A stretch of DNA of 63,333 bases. Origin: an uncultured Blautia sp. Its GTDB lineage: Bacteria > Bacillota > Clostridia > Lachnospirales > Lachnospiraceae. Below are positions 53,014 through 60,949 of this stretch, in pieces. A program made the position numbers and the translations under genes. Numbering within the stretch: position 1 is the stretch's first letter; each line of letters begins with the position of its first letter. Below the pieces are notes generated by a model. That model was given only the letters and a program-made list of their open reading frames with translations, was not told the origin of the DNA and ran no database searches. The DNA lies in the NCBI GenBank assembly GCA_934409175.1, contig CAKRVX010000001.1:1-63333 (forward strand). Direction: 5' to 3'.

Positions 53014-54375
53014 CTACTTTTCTTCTGAACTTTTCTTTACGATTCCGTACATTTCCTGCCAGGAGATTCCATGCTTTCGGCTCAGTTTCGCCACGCTTTC
53101 ATACTCCGGATAAAATCGCTCTTTTCCATTCACTGTACAAATCTTGACCTCCGCTTCTCCGTAAGGTGTCTGAACCTTTCTCTGTTCTCTTTTGAGAATC
53201 TTTCGTTCCATTCTTGTATAGCGGATACCGATGGTTGTAGTCTCCTCAAAAATTATTTTCTGCAGATTCTCCATCTGTTCCTCTTTACAGATCACAGTCA
53301 GGACCCATGCTGGTCTGTTCTTCTTCATAAAAGCAGGAACATAATGTACATCCCTGGCACCGGCTTCCATAAGACGCTCCATCACATATCCCAGAGCTTC
53401 CCCACTGCAGTCATCAATGTTAGTCTCCATCTTTACAATAAAATCCGTTTCTGTCTGTACAGGTTTTTTTTCAGCATCTTCTTCATGAATCAACATTCCT
53501 CTGAGAATTCCAGGACATTCATACTGCCGCTTGCCTGCTCCGATGCCGATTTTCTCTACTGTAAAGTCTTCTGGTAACTGATCCTTTGTTTTAACAGCAG
53601 CTACAATGGCAGCACCTGTAGGTGTAACAAGTTCTCCCTTTACTTCTGTCAGTTTCATTTTCAGATGATTGGCACTTACTACATTCGCCACTGCCGGCAC
53701 AGGTACTGGAAGAATTCCATGCTGACAGCGTATAGTGCCGCTGCCCTCATAAAGTATCGGAACGATCACATCTGTGATTCCAAGATTATCCATGCAGACA
53801 GCCACAGAAACAATATCTACAATAGAATCCACTGCCCCTACCTCATGAAAATGCACCTGATCCATTGAAACATTATGCGCTTTGCTCTCTGCCAAAGCCA
53901 GAATTTCAAAGATTCGCAGTGCCAGATCACGTGCCCCTGGGGTCATATCTCCCTGTTCTATGATCTGCCGGATTTCCTTCATGCCTCTGTGTTCATGATG
54001 ATGGTGACCGTGAGCAGAATGCTCATCATGGTGGTGATCTTCATGGTCATGGCATTCAGTTCCATGCTCATGACTGTGCTCATGACTATGCTCATGCTCA
54101 TGACCGTGCTCATGACTGTGTTCATGAAAATGTCCATGCAGATATTCCATATCATGATCATGATTTTCATGTTCTTCGTCCAATATCACATCAAAATCAC
54201 ATGCATCAATTCCTGACTTTACCACACGGCTGATCTTTATTTCAAACCCGGAAACCGGAAGGCTTTTTAATGCTTTTTCCAGTACTTCCTGATCTGCCCC
54301 CAGATCCAGAAGTGCAGCTACCGTCATATCTCCACTGATTCCGGAATAGCATTCCAGATATAATGTTTTTCCCAT
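53014..54375 (-). CDS. larC: Nickel-pincer cofactor biosynthesis protein LarC
   Basis: LarC inserts nickel into the pyridinium dithiocarboxylate scaffold to finish the nickel-pincer (NPN) cofactor of lactate racemase-type enzymes. The 453-residue protein is full length in one frame; some lactobacilli need a frameshift to make LarC1-LarC2. It starts MGKTLYLECYSGISGDMTVA and has VHFHEVGAVDSIVDIV and METNIDDCSGEALGYVMERL. A long His-rich stretch (about 70-130, dominated by HEH and HGH repeats) is a probable nickel store. It follows larB by 31 bases. Confidence 0.95.
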   Translation of the reverse strand: MGKTLYLECYSGISGDMTVAALLDLGADQEVLEKALKSLPVSGFEIKISRVVKSGIDACDFDVILDEEHENHDHDMEYLHGHFHEHSHEHGHEHEHSHEHSHEHGTECHDHEDHHHDEHSAHGHHHHEHRGMKEIRQIIEQGDMTPGARDLALRIFEILALAESKAHNVSMDQVHFHEVGAVDSIVDIVSVAVCMDNLGITDVIVPILYEGSGTIRCQHGILPVPVPAVANVVSANHLKMKLTEVKGELVTPTGAAIVAAVKTKDQLPEDFTVEKIGIGAGKRQYECPGILRGMLIHEEDAEKKPVQTETDFIVKMETNIDDCSGEALGYVMERLMEAGARDVHYVPAFMKKNRPAWVLTVICKEEQMENLQKIIFEETTTIGIRYTRMERKILKREQRKVQTPYGEAEVKICTVNGKERFYPEYESVAKLSRKHGISWQEMYGIVKKSSEEK

Positions 54376-54406
54376 AAGTTGTTTTCTCCTGTTAATTTTT
54401 CATTGT

Positions 54407-55180
54407 TTATTTTCTCTGATTGATCTCGTCATTCTCAGCCCCGGCCGCCAGACGATTAATCTGCGTTGCCAGATATCCGGCTCCGTAACCGTTATCAATA
54501 TTCACCACTGCAATTCCATTTGCGCAGGAATTGATCATTGTAAGAAGTGCGGAAAGTCCATGCATGCTTGCACCATATCCTACCGAAGTCGGCACTGCGA
54601 TCACCGGTCTGCTCACCAGACCTCCCATCACACTGGCAAGAGCACCCTCCATTCCTGCAACTGCAACTACACAGTTCGCACTCTGGATCGTCTCCAGTCT
54701 GGAAAATAAACGATGCATTCCACTAACTCCCACATCATAAATACGTTCCACATTTGTACCGAAATATTCTGCTGTCTGCGCAGCTTCCTCAGCAACCGGA
54801 ATGTCTGCAGTTCCCGCAGAGCAGACTGCAATCTTTCCAATACGCTTCTTATCTTTCTTCTCAATTTTTAAAATATGGGAAATCGGATCATATTCCACCT
54901 CCGGGAATTTCTCTTTTACCAGTTCATATTGATGCTGTGATGCTCTGGTTCCGAAAACTTCTCCATCTTCTCTGTATAACCTCTCAAAAATATTCAGAAG
55001 ATGCTCATCTGCCTTATTACTGCAGTAGATCACCTCCGCGAATCCTGTTCTTGCCTTACGGCTTGTATCCAGTTTCGCATATCCCATTTCCTCATAGCTT
55101 TCTTTCTTAAGGATCCGCTCTGCTTCTTCTACAGATACCGAACCGCTTTTTACACTTTCAAGAATCTCCTGTAATGTCAT
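54407..55180 (-). CDS. larB: Nickel-pincer cofactor biosynthesis protein LarB
   Basis: LarB carboxylates the pyridinium ring of nicotinic acid adenine dinucleotide and hydrolyses the phosphoanhydride, the first step to the NPN cofactor. The 257-residue protein has a PurE-like domain (about 120-257). ICSAGTADIPVAEEAA-like sequence (AVCSAGTADIPVAEEAAQTA), MEGALASVMGGLVSRPVIAVP and INSCANGIAVVNIDNGYGAG mark it. The start at 55180 follows AGGAGG four bases away; the frame runs 38 codons further up without a ribosome site, overlapping azlD. It precedes larC. Confidence 0.95.
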   Translation of the reverse strand: MTLQEILESVKSGSVSVEEAERILKKESYEEMGYAKLDTSRKARTGFAEVIYCSNKADEHLLNIFERLYREDGEVFGTRASQHQYELVKEKFPEVEYDPISHILKIEKKDKKRIGKIAVCSAGTADIPVAEEAAQTAEYFGTNVERIYDVGVSGMHRLFSRLETIQSANCVVAVAGMEGALASVMGGLVSRPVIAVPTSVGYGASMHGLSALLTMINSCANGIAVVNIDNGYGAGYLATQINRLAAGAENDEINQRK

Positions 55181-55191
55181 GAGTCCTCCTT

Positions 55192-55518
55192 TTAAAACAC
55201 AGCCTGCACCAGAAGCATATAAACAGCTGTTCCAGCTATAATACTGAGCAGTGTATTTCTTTTCCATAAATGAAGCAAAACAACCAGCACACACGCGATC
55301 AGCTCCGGCAACCCGTGAGGTGCTGTAACCAGGCTCACATTTTTCAGACAGTAAACCACCAGCATTCCCATGATCGCATAAGGCAGTACATCTGCTAAAT
55401 AGTCAATTACCGCAGATCTCTTCTTATCTCCACCAAAAACCACAAATGGAAAGAATCGGATCAGAATTGTTACAATAGATGCTACAGCAATCACGCCTGC
55501 CGCATGAATATCAAACAT
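55192..55518 (-). CDS. azlD: AzlD-family branched-chain amino-acid export subunit
   Basis: AzlD is the small partner of AzlC in exporters of branched-chain amino acids and analogues. The 108-residue protein has four hydrophobic helices. FFPFVVFGGDKKRSAVIDYL and LADVLPYAIMGMLVVY are typical. The ATG at 55518 follows AAGGAGAGG and gives MFDIHAAG. Its start lies eight bases inside the out-of-frame remnant of azlC, the usual azlCD overlap. Since azlC is damaged, the exporter is probably non-functional. Confidence 0.85.
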   Translation of the reverse strand: MFDIHAAGVIAVASIVTILIRFFPFVVFGGDKKRSAVIDYLADVLPYAIMGMLVVYCLKNVSLVTAPHGLPELIACVLVVLLHLWKRNTLLSIIAGTAVYMLLVQAVF

Positions 55519-56054
55519 GCTCCACCTCTCCTTTCTCTGCCATATGTGCTGCATTTTCCTCAGGTATCTCTGAATTCTCATTTATGTTCTTATTTATCTC
55601 TTCCTCTGAACCTTTTCTGAATTTCTTCATCAGAAGCAATACTACAGTAATACTGATCAAATAATGACACCAGAAAATAATATTTATTCCCGTCAACTTC
55701 CTCAGGAATTTCCCCACTGCATACCAGCGAATACGTCTCATCTGTCAGTGAAAAAACCAAATACGGTTTATACTTTCCAGTATTCTTATATTTATCCAGC
55801 ATGGAAATCCCGTAAAACAAATGTCTAGCATTCACCATCAACGTCATCAGTGCAGCTGCGATCATAGATGCGCCGCCTGTGATCAGATCTATGGCAACAT
55901 ACTGCATAGATCCCGCATAAATAAATACGCTCATGGCAATCGCCCACAGCACTCCATATCCTTTCGATTCCAGAAGAACACCGAATCCCATGCCAAGCAC
56001 AATATATCCTGCCATGATCGGAATAGACTGCTTAAATGCATATTTTGCTGTCAT
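55511..56054 (-). pseudogene. azlC: azlC, internal deletion and frameshift
   Basis: AzlC-family proteins are normally about 220-240 residues. Here the reading frame from 56054 gives an intact-looking N-terminal half (helices, MTLMVNARHLFYGISMLD, FSLTDETYSLVCS). After VSLFDQYY it turns into non-family sequence and stops at 55590. In another frame the end of the gene reads TVVLLLMKKFRKGSEEE and runs to 55511, overlapping the azlD start by eight bases as intact azlC genes do. The chain is about 60-80 residues short, so a deletion removed the middle helices and shifted the frame. The N-terminal 154 residues could still be made. Confidence 0.7.
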
Positions 56055-56120
56055 CCCTCTTTTGTCCTTTCCTGTATGTTTCTATCATTCATTCCAGTGT
56101 TTCAGAAAATAACACATTCT

Positions 56121-57302
56121 TTATTTATTTTTGTCTGTGGCCTTATTTCCGCGCTGATCATAGTCATCCAGAAAATTATAATATTCGCCGTCTTTATGAT
56201 ATCCCATAACTGTGCGAAGATTAATGTCACGCACACTGTTAAAAATATTTGTCTCGATCACACTGCTTGTATTTCTGAACTGAGCAACCAGTTCCTTCAT
56301 CTCATCACGTTTAGAACCACGACCACCGCCGCAGCTTACACAATTCTCAGTGAAACGACATGCACACTGAATGAAATGCAGCCCATTGGTATCTCTCCAT
56401 GCCTTAATTGCAGACTCCTTGATCAGATACATCGGACGGATCAGTTCCATTCCCTCAAAATTTTGGCTGTGCAGCTTCGGCATCATAGTCTCTACTTTGC
56501 CGCTATATAACATACCCATCAGAATTGTCTCGATCACATCATCAAAATGATGTCCCAATGCAATCTTATTACATCCCAGTTCTTTCGCATGCGAATACAG
56601 ATAACCACGCCTCATTCTGGCGCACAAATAACAGGGATTCTTCTCAATCTCTGCCACTGTATCAAAAATATCACTCTCAAACACAGTAAGGGGAATTCCC
56701 AGAAGCTTCGCATTCTCCTGAATAATCTTCCAGTTATCCGCATTATATCCTGGATTCATAACCAGAAAAACCGCCTCAAAATGAATCTTTCCATGTCTCT
56801 GCAGCTCCTGGATCAGCTTCGCCATAAGCATAGAATCCTTACCGCCGGAAATACAGACAGCAACCTTATCTCCCTCCTGGATCAGCTGATACTCATTCAA
56901 TGCTTTGGTGAAAGGTCTCCAGATTGTCTTTCTGAAAGTCTTGATAATACTATGCTCAATTTCCTTCGTCTTCTGCTTCTTCTGCTCCTCTGCATCATCC
57001 GCCATAAAACGACTCAGGGAAAGTCTCAGATATGCACGATATCCGCCCTCAATATTCACAGCATCATATCCTGCCTCTGTAAACTTTTCCACACATTCCT
57101 GGCTCCTGTCTCCGGTATGGCACAGAACATACACTGTCTTGTCTTTATCAACAGATGCCATCTTCTCATCAAACTCATCCAGTGGAATATTAATTGCTCC
57201 CGGAAAAGACCCTCTGCTGTACTGATCCGCCGGACGCACATCCACGATCGTAATCTCTGAAGAATCAATCTTCTCCAGTTCTTCCACACTAATTGTATTC
57301 AT
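56121..57302 (-). CDS. Rhodanese domain fused to a TtcA-like PP-loop protein
   Basis: The 393-residue protein has an N-terminal rhodanese domain (1-100) with active-site C61 in VYVLCHTGDRS, able to carry persulphide sulphur. A PP-loop ATP pyrophosphatase domain (about 120-370) follows. The P-loop is SGGKDSMLM (152-159), the CxxC pair is C224/C227 in NPCYLCARM, and a late cluster is C313, C315, C321 and C324. TtcA enzymes thiolate C32 of tRNA using a [4Fe-4S] cluster. Fusion would hand sulphur from the rhodanese to the PP-loop domain. It lies about 65 bases upstream of the azlCD-larBC run. tRNA thiolation is the default reading; a link to cofactor sulphur is speculative. Confidence 0.82.
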   Translation of the reverse strand: MNTISVEELEKIDSSEITIVDVRPADQYSRGSFPGAINIPLDEFDEKMASVDKDKTVYVLCHTGDRSQECVEKFTEAGYDAVNIEGGYRAYLRLSLSRFMADDAEEQKKQKTKEIEHSIIKTFRKTIWRPFTKALNEYQLIQEGDKVAVCISGGKDSMLMAKLIQELQRHGKIHFEAVFLVMNPGYNADNWKIIQENAKLLGIPLTVFESDIFDTVAEIEKNPCYLCARMRRGYLYSHAKELGCNKIALGHHFDDVIETILMGMLYSGKVETMMPKLHSQNFEGMELIRPMYLIKESAIKAWRDTNGLHFIQCACRFTENCVSCGGGRGSKRDEMKELVAQFRNTSSVIETNIFNSVRDINLRTVMGYHKDGEYYNFLDDYDQRGNKATDKNK

Positions 57303-57442
57303 ATATAACCTGCCTTTTATCTCTTAAAATCAACTACTTGTTTTGGCAAACCAACTCAGATTTTCGTCCAATTCACCAGGAAACATTATACTTGGAAACC
57401 CTGATGTAGTCAATATAACAATTCATCCTGATTCCATTATAT

Positions 57443-57482
57443 AAAAAAACGTACAATACCAGCTTTTTTCTGATATTGTACG
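57443..57482 (-). terminator. Terminator of the tcdA-PIG-L transcript
   Basis: CGTACAATA (57450-57458) pairs perfectly with TATTGTACG (57474-57482); seven T follow on the minus strand (57449-57443). Confidence 0.9.
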
Positions 57483-57540
57483 CATAAATAAGTTACTGTT
57501 CATTCTCTACATAAACAGCACACTTCGCGATAAACAGAAT

Positions 57541-58305
57541 TTATCTCACACAGTCCTTCGTCAGATCTTTGATCACTTCTCCCGCAATGATCAGTCCCAC
57601 CACAGACGGCACGAAAGCTACACTTCCCGGAATATCTCTTCGTTCTGTGCACTTATGTTTCGCACCCGGCGGACAGATGCAGTGACTTCTGCAGCTGATC
57701 GACATATCTTCCAGCGGGCGGATCGGCTTCTCCTCAGAATAAACCACCTTAAGTTTCTTCACTCCCCGCTTTTTCAGTTCCCGGCGCATAACTTTCGCCA
57801 GAGGGCATACCTTTGTCTTATAGATATCAGCTACGCGAAAGGCACTGGCATCCAGCTTATTTCCTGCTCCCATGCTGCTGATAACAGGAGTATCTGTTTC
57901 CTTTGCTTTCATGATCAGTTCGATTTTCGCAGTCACTGTGTCTACCGCATCCACCACATAATCATATTCATTAAAATCAAAATCATCAGAGTTCTCCGGC
58001 AGATAAAAACATTTATGAATCCTTACATCCGCCTTGGGATTAATCTCCAGAATTCTGTCACGCATGACTTCCGCTTTATACTGTCCAACGGTCTTTCTCG
58101 TTGCAATAATCTGTCTGTTTAAATTTGTCAGGCACACCTTATCATCGTCGATCAGATCAAAGGCTCCCACTCCGCTACGCACAAGTGCCTCGCATACATA
58201 GCCGCCTACACCTCCGATCCCGAAAACCGCCACACGGGAACTTTCCAGCTTGTTCATGGCTTCTTTTCCCAGAAGAAGCTCTGTTCTTGAAAATTGATTC
58301 AGCAT
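57541..58305 (-). CDS. tcdA: tRNA threonylcarbamoyladenosine dehydratase TcdA
   Basis: TcdA (CsdL/YgdL) cyclises t6A37 of tRNA to ct6A in an ATP-dependent E1-like reaction. The 254-residue protein has the ThiF/MoeB Rossmann fold: VAVFGIGGVGGYVCEALVRSG, then DLIDDDKVCLTNLNRQ with the ATP-binding Asp/Arg. Cysteines in KVCPLAKVM and CRSHCICPPGAKHKC complete it. It follows the PIG-L gene by 14 bases. Confidence 0.94.
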   Translation of the reverse strand: MLNQFSRTELLLGKEAMNKLESSRVAVFGIGGVGGYVCEALVRSGVGAFDLIDDDKVCLTNLNRQIIATRKTVGQYKAEVMRDRILEINPKADVRIHKCFYLPENSDDFDFNEYDYVVDAVDTVTAKIELIMKAKETDTPVISSMGAGNKLDASAFRVADIYKTKVCPLAKVMRRELKKRGVKKLKVVYSEEKPIRPLEDMSISCRSHCICPPGAKHKCTERRDIPGSVAFVPSVVGLIIAGEVIKDLTKDCVR

Positions 58306-58319
58306 TTTTCATTCTCCTG

Positions 58320-59060
58320 TTATTTATCTCTTAATTCTCTGTTTTCCGCTGATTGTGTCCACTCCTCATAGGGAATCATATGTGCAAACATATCCACTAC
58401 CCTCTGCTGAGACTTATAATTCTCAAGCAAAGATCTTTTTATTTCTTCATTTTTGGACGGTACTTTTTGTAAAGATGCCTCCACCTCAGGAAGAACTCTT
58501 TTCTTATAGTATTGTCCAAAATAATACAGATCATTTTTCTGATAATTTCGATAATATTCCTGAGTTACTAACTGACTGGTCATTTCATGATGAATATGTC
58601 CATACTCGCCTTCCGGATTGTGAGTTACCACCATATTCCAATGTTTATAAGTAAGAATCGTATCCAGATCTTTGATAATATCCTTCTTATCTCCTGCCCA
58701 GTTGGAACGTTCTCCATGTACTTTATCCGGATAACGCAGAATCAGCCCCTTATTCCCTGACTGTTTTATGGCATTCTGAAATTCATTTCTCCGAATCCTG
58801 TTATATCCATCAGTCAGGCAGACTACAAAATATCCCTGGTCTGCCAGATGCGCTCCTCCCCAGATTGTTTCATCATCAGGATGTGCCACCACCATCAGCT
58901 TCGTGCAATCTTCCAGCTGAAGACTGTCAAGTTCCCTGGAAGTCACGTGTGCCGATCTGCTTCCTGTAACGTAAGCCGCTCTGCATGCTCCAATCAAAAG
59001 CACCAGAAATAAAAACCACAACCATATTTTTCTTTTACTTTTTTTCAGTCGTCTCATCAT
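58320..59060 (-). CDS. Membrane-anchored PIG-L-family deacetylase
   Basis: PIG-L/LmbE-like enzymes are zinc N-deacetylases acting on N-acetyl sugars or glycan conjugates. The 246-residue protein has a basic start (MMRRLKKSKRK) and one transmembrane helix at 12-30, so the catalytic domain faces outward. Zinc ligands are visible: MVVAHPDDETIWGG (His, Asp, Asp) and THNPEGEYGHIHHEMT (His). The orientation suggests action on cell-surface polysaccharide or wall glycans. It is sandwiched between the glucokinase gene and tcdA. Confidence 0.88.
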   Translation of the reverse strand: MMRRLKKSKRKIWLWFLFLVLLIGACRAAYVTGSRSAHVTSRELDSLQLEDCTKLMVVAHPDDETIWGGAHLADQGYFVVCLTDGYNRIRRNEFQNAIKQSGNKGLILRYPDKVHGERSNWAGDKKDIIKDLDTILTYKHWNMVVTHNPEGEYGHIHHEMTSQLVTQEYYRNYQKNDLYYFGQYYKKRVLPEVEASLQKVPSKNEEIKRSLLENYKSQQRVVDMFAHMIPYEEWTQSAENRELRDK

Positions 59061-59081
59061 AATAGAAAAATCACTGTCCTT

Positions 59082-60005
59082 TTATTTTTCTTTCGAAAAT
59101 GCAAGATATGCAGCTCCCAAAAGTCCTGAATCCTCACTTAAAGTAGATTTTCTTACCTTGATAAACTCTTTCTGCGCCTCATACACTTTGCTTTTTACCA
59201 ATTCTTCTACTTCCTGCACAAATCCCTCTACTTTGATTGCTACAGAACCGCCCAGAATCACAATATCCGGATCTGTCAGATTATAGATTGCTGCAATAAA
59301 GTTCGCCAGGTGAACCTTAGCCTCTGTCATGATCTTCTGAGCAGTTTCATTACCAGCTTTCGCCAGATCATTTACTTCTCCTGCATGCTTTACATTAAGA
59401 CCTGCCTTTTGGGCTCTGGTTGTGATGGCTGTTCCGCTGCTGATTCCCTCGATTCCACCAGGAAGAATTGCACCATGACATGGACCATCCTGCATCATAA
59501 TGGTATTTTCCACTTCATTTGCCCATCCATGAGCTCCCTGATATATTTTTTTATCAATAACAAATCCTGCTCCGATTCCAGTAGAAACAGTCAGAAACTG
59601 GACAAATCTGTAATTCTTTCCCTCTCCTACAACAGCCTCTGCCAGTGCTGCCAGATTTCCGTCATTATTCAGATATACCGGAAGGCCAACTCTGTCGCTG
59701 AGCTCCTGTGCTACATGTAAGTGATGCCAGTCTCCTCTTAAATTTGGAGGAGTAAGAATCTGGGCATTTATCAGATCCAGCGGTCCAGGACAGGACATTC
59801 CTACTCCTACCACCTTATCTCCATAACTTCTGATCACATCAGCAACTTTCCCCAGAGTTTCCCCTGGATTCTCCGGATTTGTAGAAAACTGCTGTCTGTC
59901 TGTAATCTCCAGATTCTCATTCACCAATGCTACTCTTGTATTTGTTCCCCCGATATCAATTGCTACTGCATATTTCATAACCCCATAATTATCTGCATCT
60001 GCCAT
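59082..60005 (-). CDS. ROK-family glucokinase
   Basis: Glucokinase phosphorylates glucose to glucose-6-phosphate. The 307-residue protein shows VAIDIGGTNTRVALVN, the phosphate loop, SCPGPLDL, VYLNNDGNLAALAEA and the ROK region DGPCHGAILPGGIEGIS, then IVILGGSVA. The start at 60005 is fixed by GAAAGGA eight bases upstream; a second ATG at 59978 begins MKYAVAIDIG. The regulatory HTH of ROK repressors is absent. It would feed glucose released by the GH31 enzyme into glycolysis. Confidence 0.92.
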   Translation of the reverse strand: MADADNYGVMKYAVAIDIGGTNTRVALVNENLEITDRQQFSTNPENPGETLGKVADVIRSYGDKVVGVGMSCPGPLDLINAQILTPPNLRGDWHHLHVAQELSDRVGLPVYLNNDGNLAALAEAVVGEGKNYRFVQFLTVSTGIGAGFVIDKKIYQGAHGWANEVENTIMMQDGPCHGAILPGGIEGISSGTAITTRAQKAGLNVKHAGEVNDLAKAGNETAQKIMTEAKVHLANFIAAIYNLTDPDIVILGGSVAIKVEGFVQEVEELVKSKVYEAQKEFIKVRKSTLSEDSGLLGAAYLAFSKEK

Positions 60006-60073
60006 GCAGATTTTCCTTTCTCGTCTACGTAAATTGTTGCCTGCATTACAGACATTCCGATTTAGTATAGCAC

Positions 60074-60102
60074 AATAAAAAGAATCCTGCAATGCAGGAT
60101 TC
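60074..60102 (-). terminator. Terminator of the YczE-like gene
   Basis: GAATCCTGC (60082-60090) pairs perfectly with GCAGGATTC (60094-60102) around AAT; five T follow on the minus strand. It lies between the YczE-like gene and glucokinase. Confidence 0.87.
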
Positions 60103-60153
60103 CCACAATACTGCCTCGGTTCTGGCAGCGCACTTTGCGATGCACAATTTTTT

Positions 60154-60828
60154 CTATTTCTTTGAAGACAGAAAATTCACAAAACGAAAATGTTTATCCA
60201 TCTCATCTCCGGTCAAGCCAATCACTTTCCCCATTGTAAATGCAGCCAGAACAGTTCCTATACCAAGCCCTTTAATATGTCCCAGAAAAAATCCGGTCAT
60301 GCTTGCAGTAATAATCAGACAGGTAACATCAAATGTAATCTTTATTTTTGAATATTTTGCCTTAATGATTGCAGATAATTCCCTTGGGAAAAGATCTGTT
60401 GGAATAATCGGAAGACCACATCTGTTTGATAAGGCAATGCCCACGCAGATGAGCAGATAGCTGATCACAAAGTACAACACCCTGCAAGGTATAGTCCGTG
60501 GCAGAATGTTGATCCAGGCTTCATTGACATCCAGCAATTCACTGAATGCAAATCCAACCAGAAAACTGCACAGATATGCAGGTACAAATTTTTTTCTCAG
60601 AATCATCAGGCTTAAAATCAAAATTCCCTGAAAAATATAAGTCCAGGTTCCCAATGTGATTTTCGGAATCACTTCCTCAAAAGCATAAGGTACACTGGAA
60701 ATCGCCGATATCCCAGAACCGGAATAAAGCATCAGAATTACGGCAAAGCTGTTGATCAGTACTGCGATCACCAGTGCCAGCTCTCCCCGGAATATATGTT
60801 TTGTTTCTTCTTCCTCACTGTTTTTCAT
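60154..60828 (-). CDS. YczE-family integral membrane protein
   Basis: The 224-residue protein has five to six hydrophobic segments and the YczE/YyaS pattern. SSVPYAFEEV follows the first helix, then ISYLLICVGIALSNRCGLPIIP, DLFPRELSAI and MGKVIGLTGDEMDKHF near the C-terminus. The family is poorly characterised; some members are near nutrient or metabolite regulators. A hydrophilic N-terminal stretch (about 15 residues, Glu-rich) precedes the first helix. It stands alone, with terminators on both sides. Confidence 0.8.
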   Translation of the reverse strand: MKNSEEEETKHIFRGELALVIAVLINSFAVILMLYSGSGISAISSVPYAFEEVIPKITLGTWTYIFQGILILSLMILRKKFVPAYLCSFLVGFAFSELLDVNEAWINILPRTIPCRVLYFVISYLLICVGIALSNRCGLPIIPTDLFPRELSAIIKAKYSKIKITFDVTCLIITASMTGFFLGHIKGLGIGTVLAAFTMGKVIGLTGDEMDKHFRFVNFLSSKK

Positions 60829-60898
60829 AATAATTCGTTCTCCTCTTCATTTGTCAAACCCACCACAGGCTTTTTTCAGAAATGTATGACAACAAAGC

Positions 60899-60927
60899 AA
60901 GGAACCCTGAAAACTTCAGGATTCCTT
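60899..60927 (-). terminator. Hairpin terminator after pyruvate kinase
   Basis: AAGGAACCCTGAA (60899-60911) pairs with TTCAGGATTCCTT (60915-60927) with one mismatch and a three-base loop. The following GCTTTGTTG is only partly U-rich. Confidence 0.75.
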
Positions 60928-60949
60928 GGATAGTTCCTATCATTTATTT

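Noticed and set aside
53979..54216. Long open frames rich in Met, Ile and Thr on both strands in the larC region
   Set aside because: They are shadows of the His-rich repeat codons of larC; no ribosome site or family resemblance.
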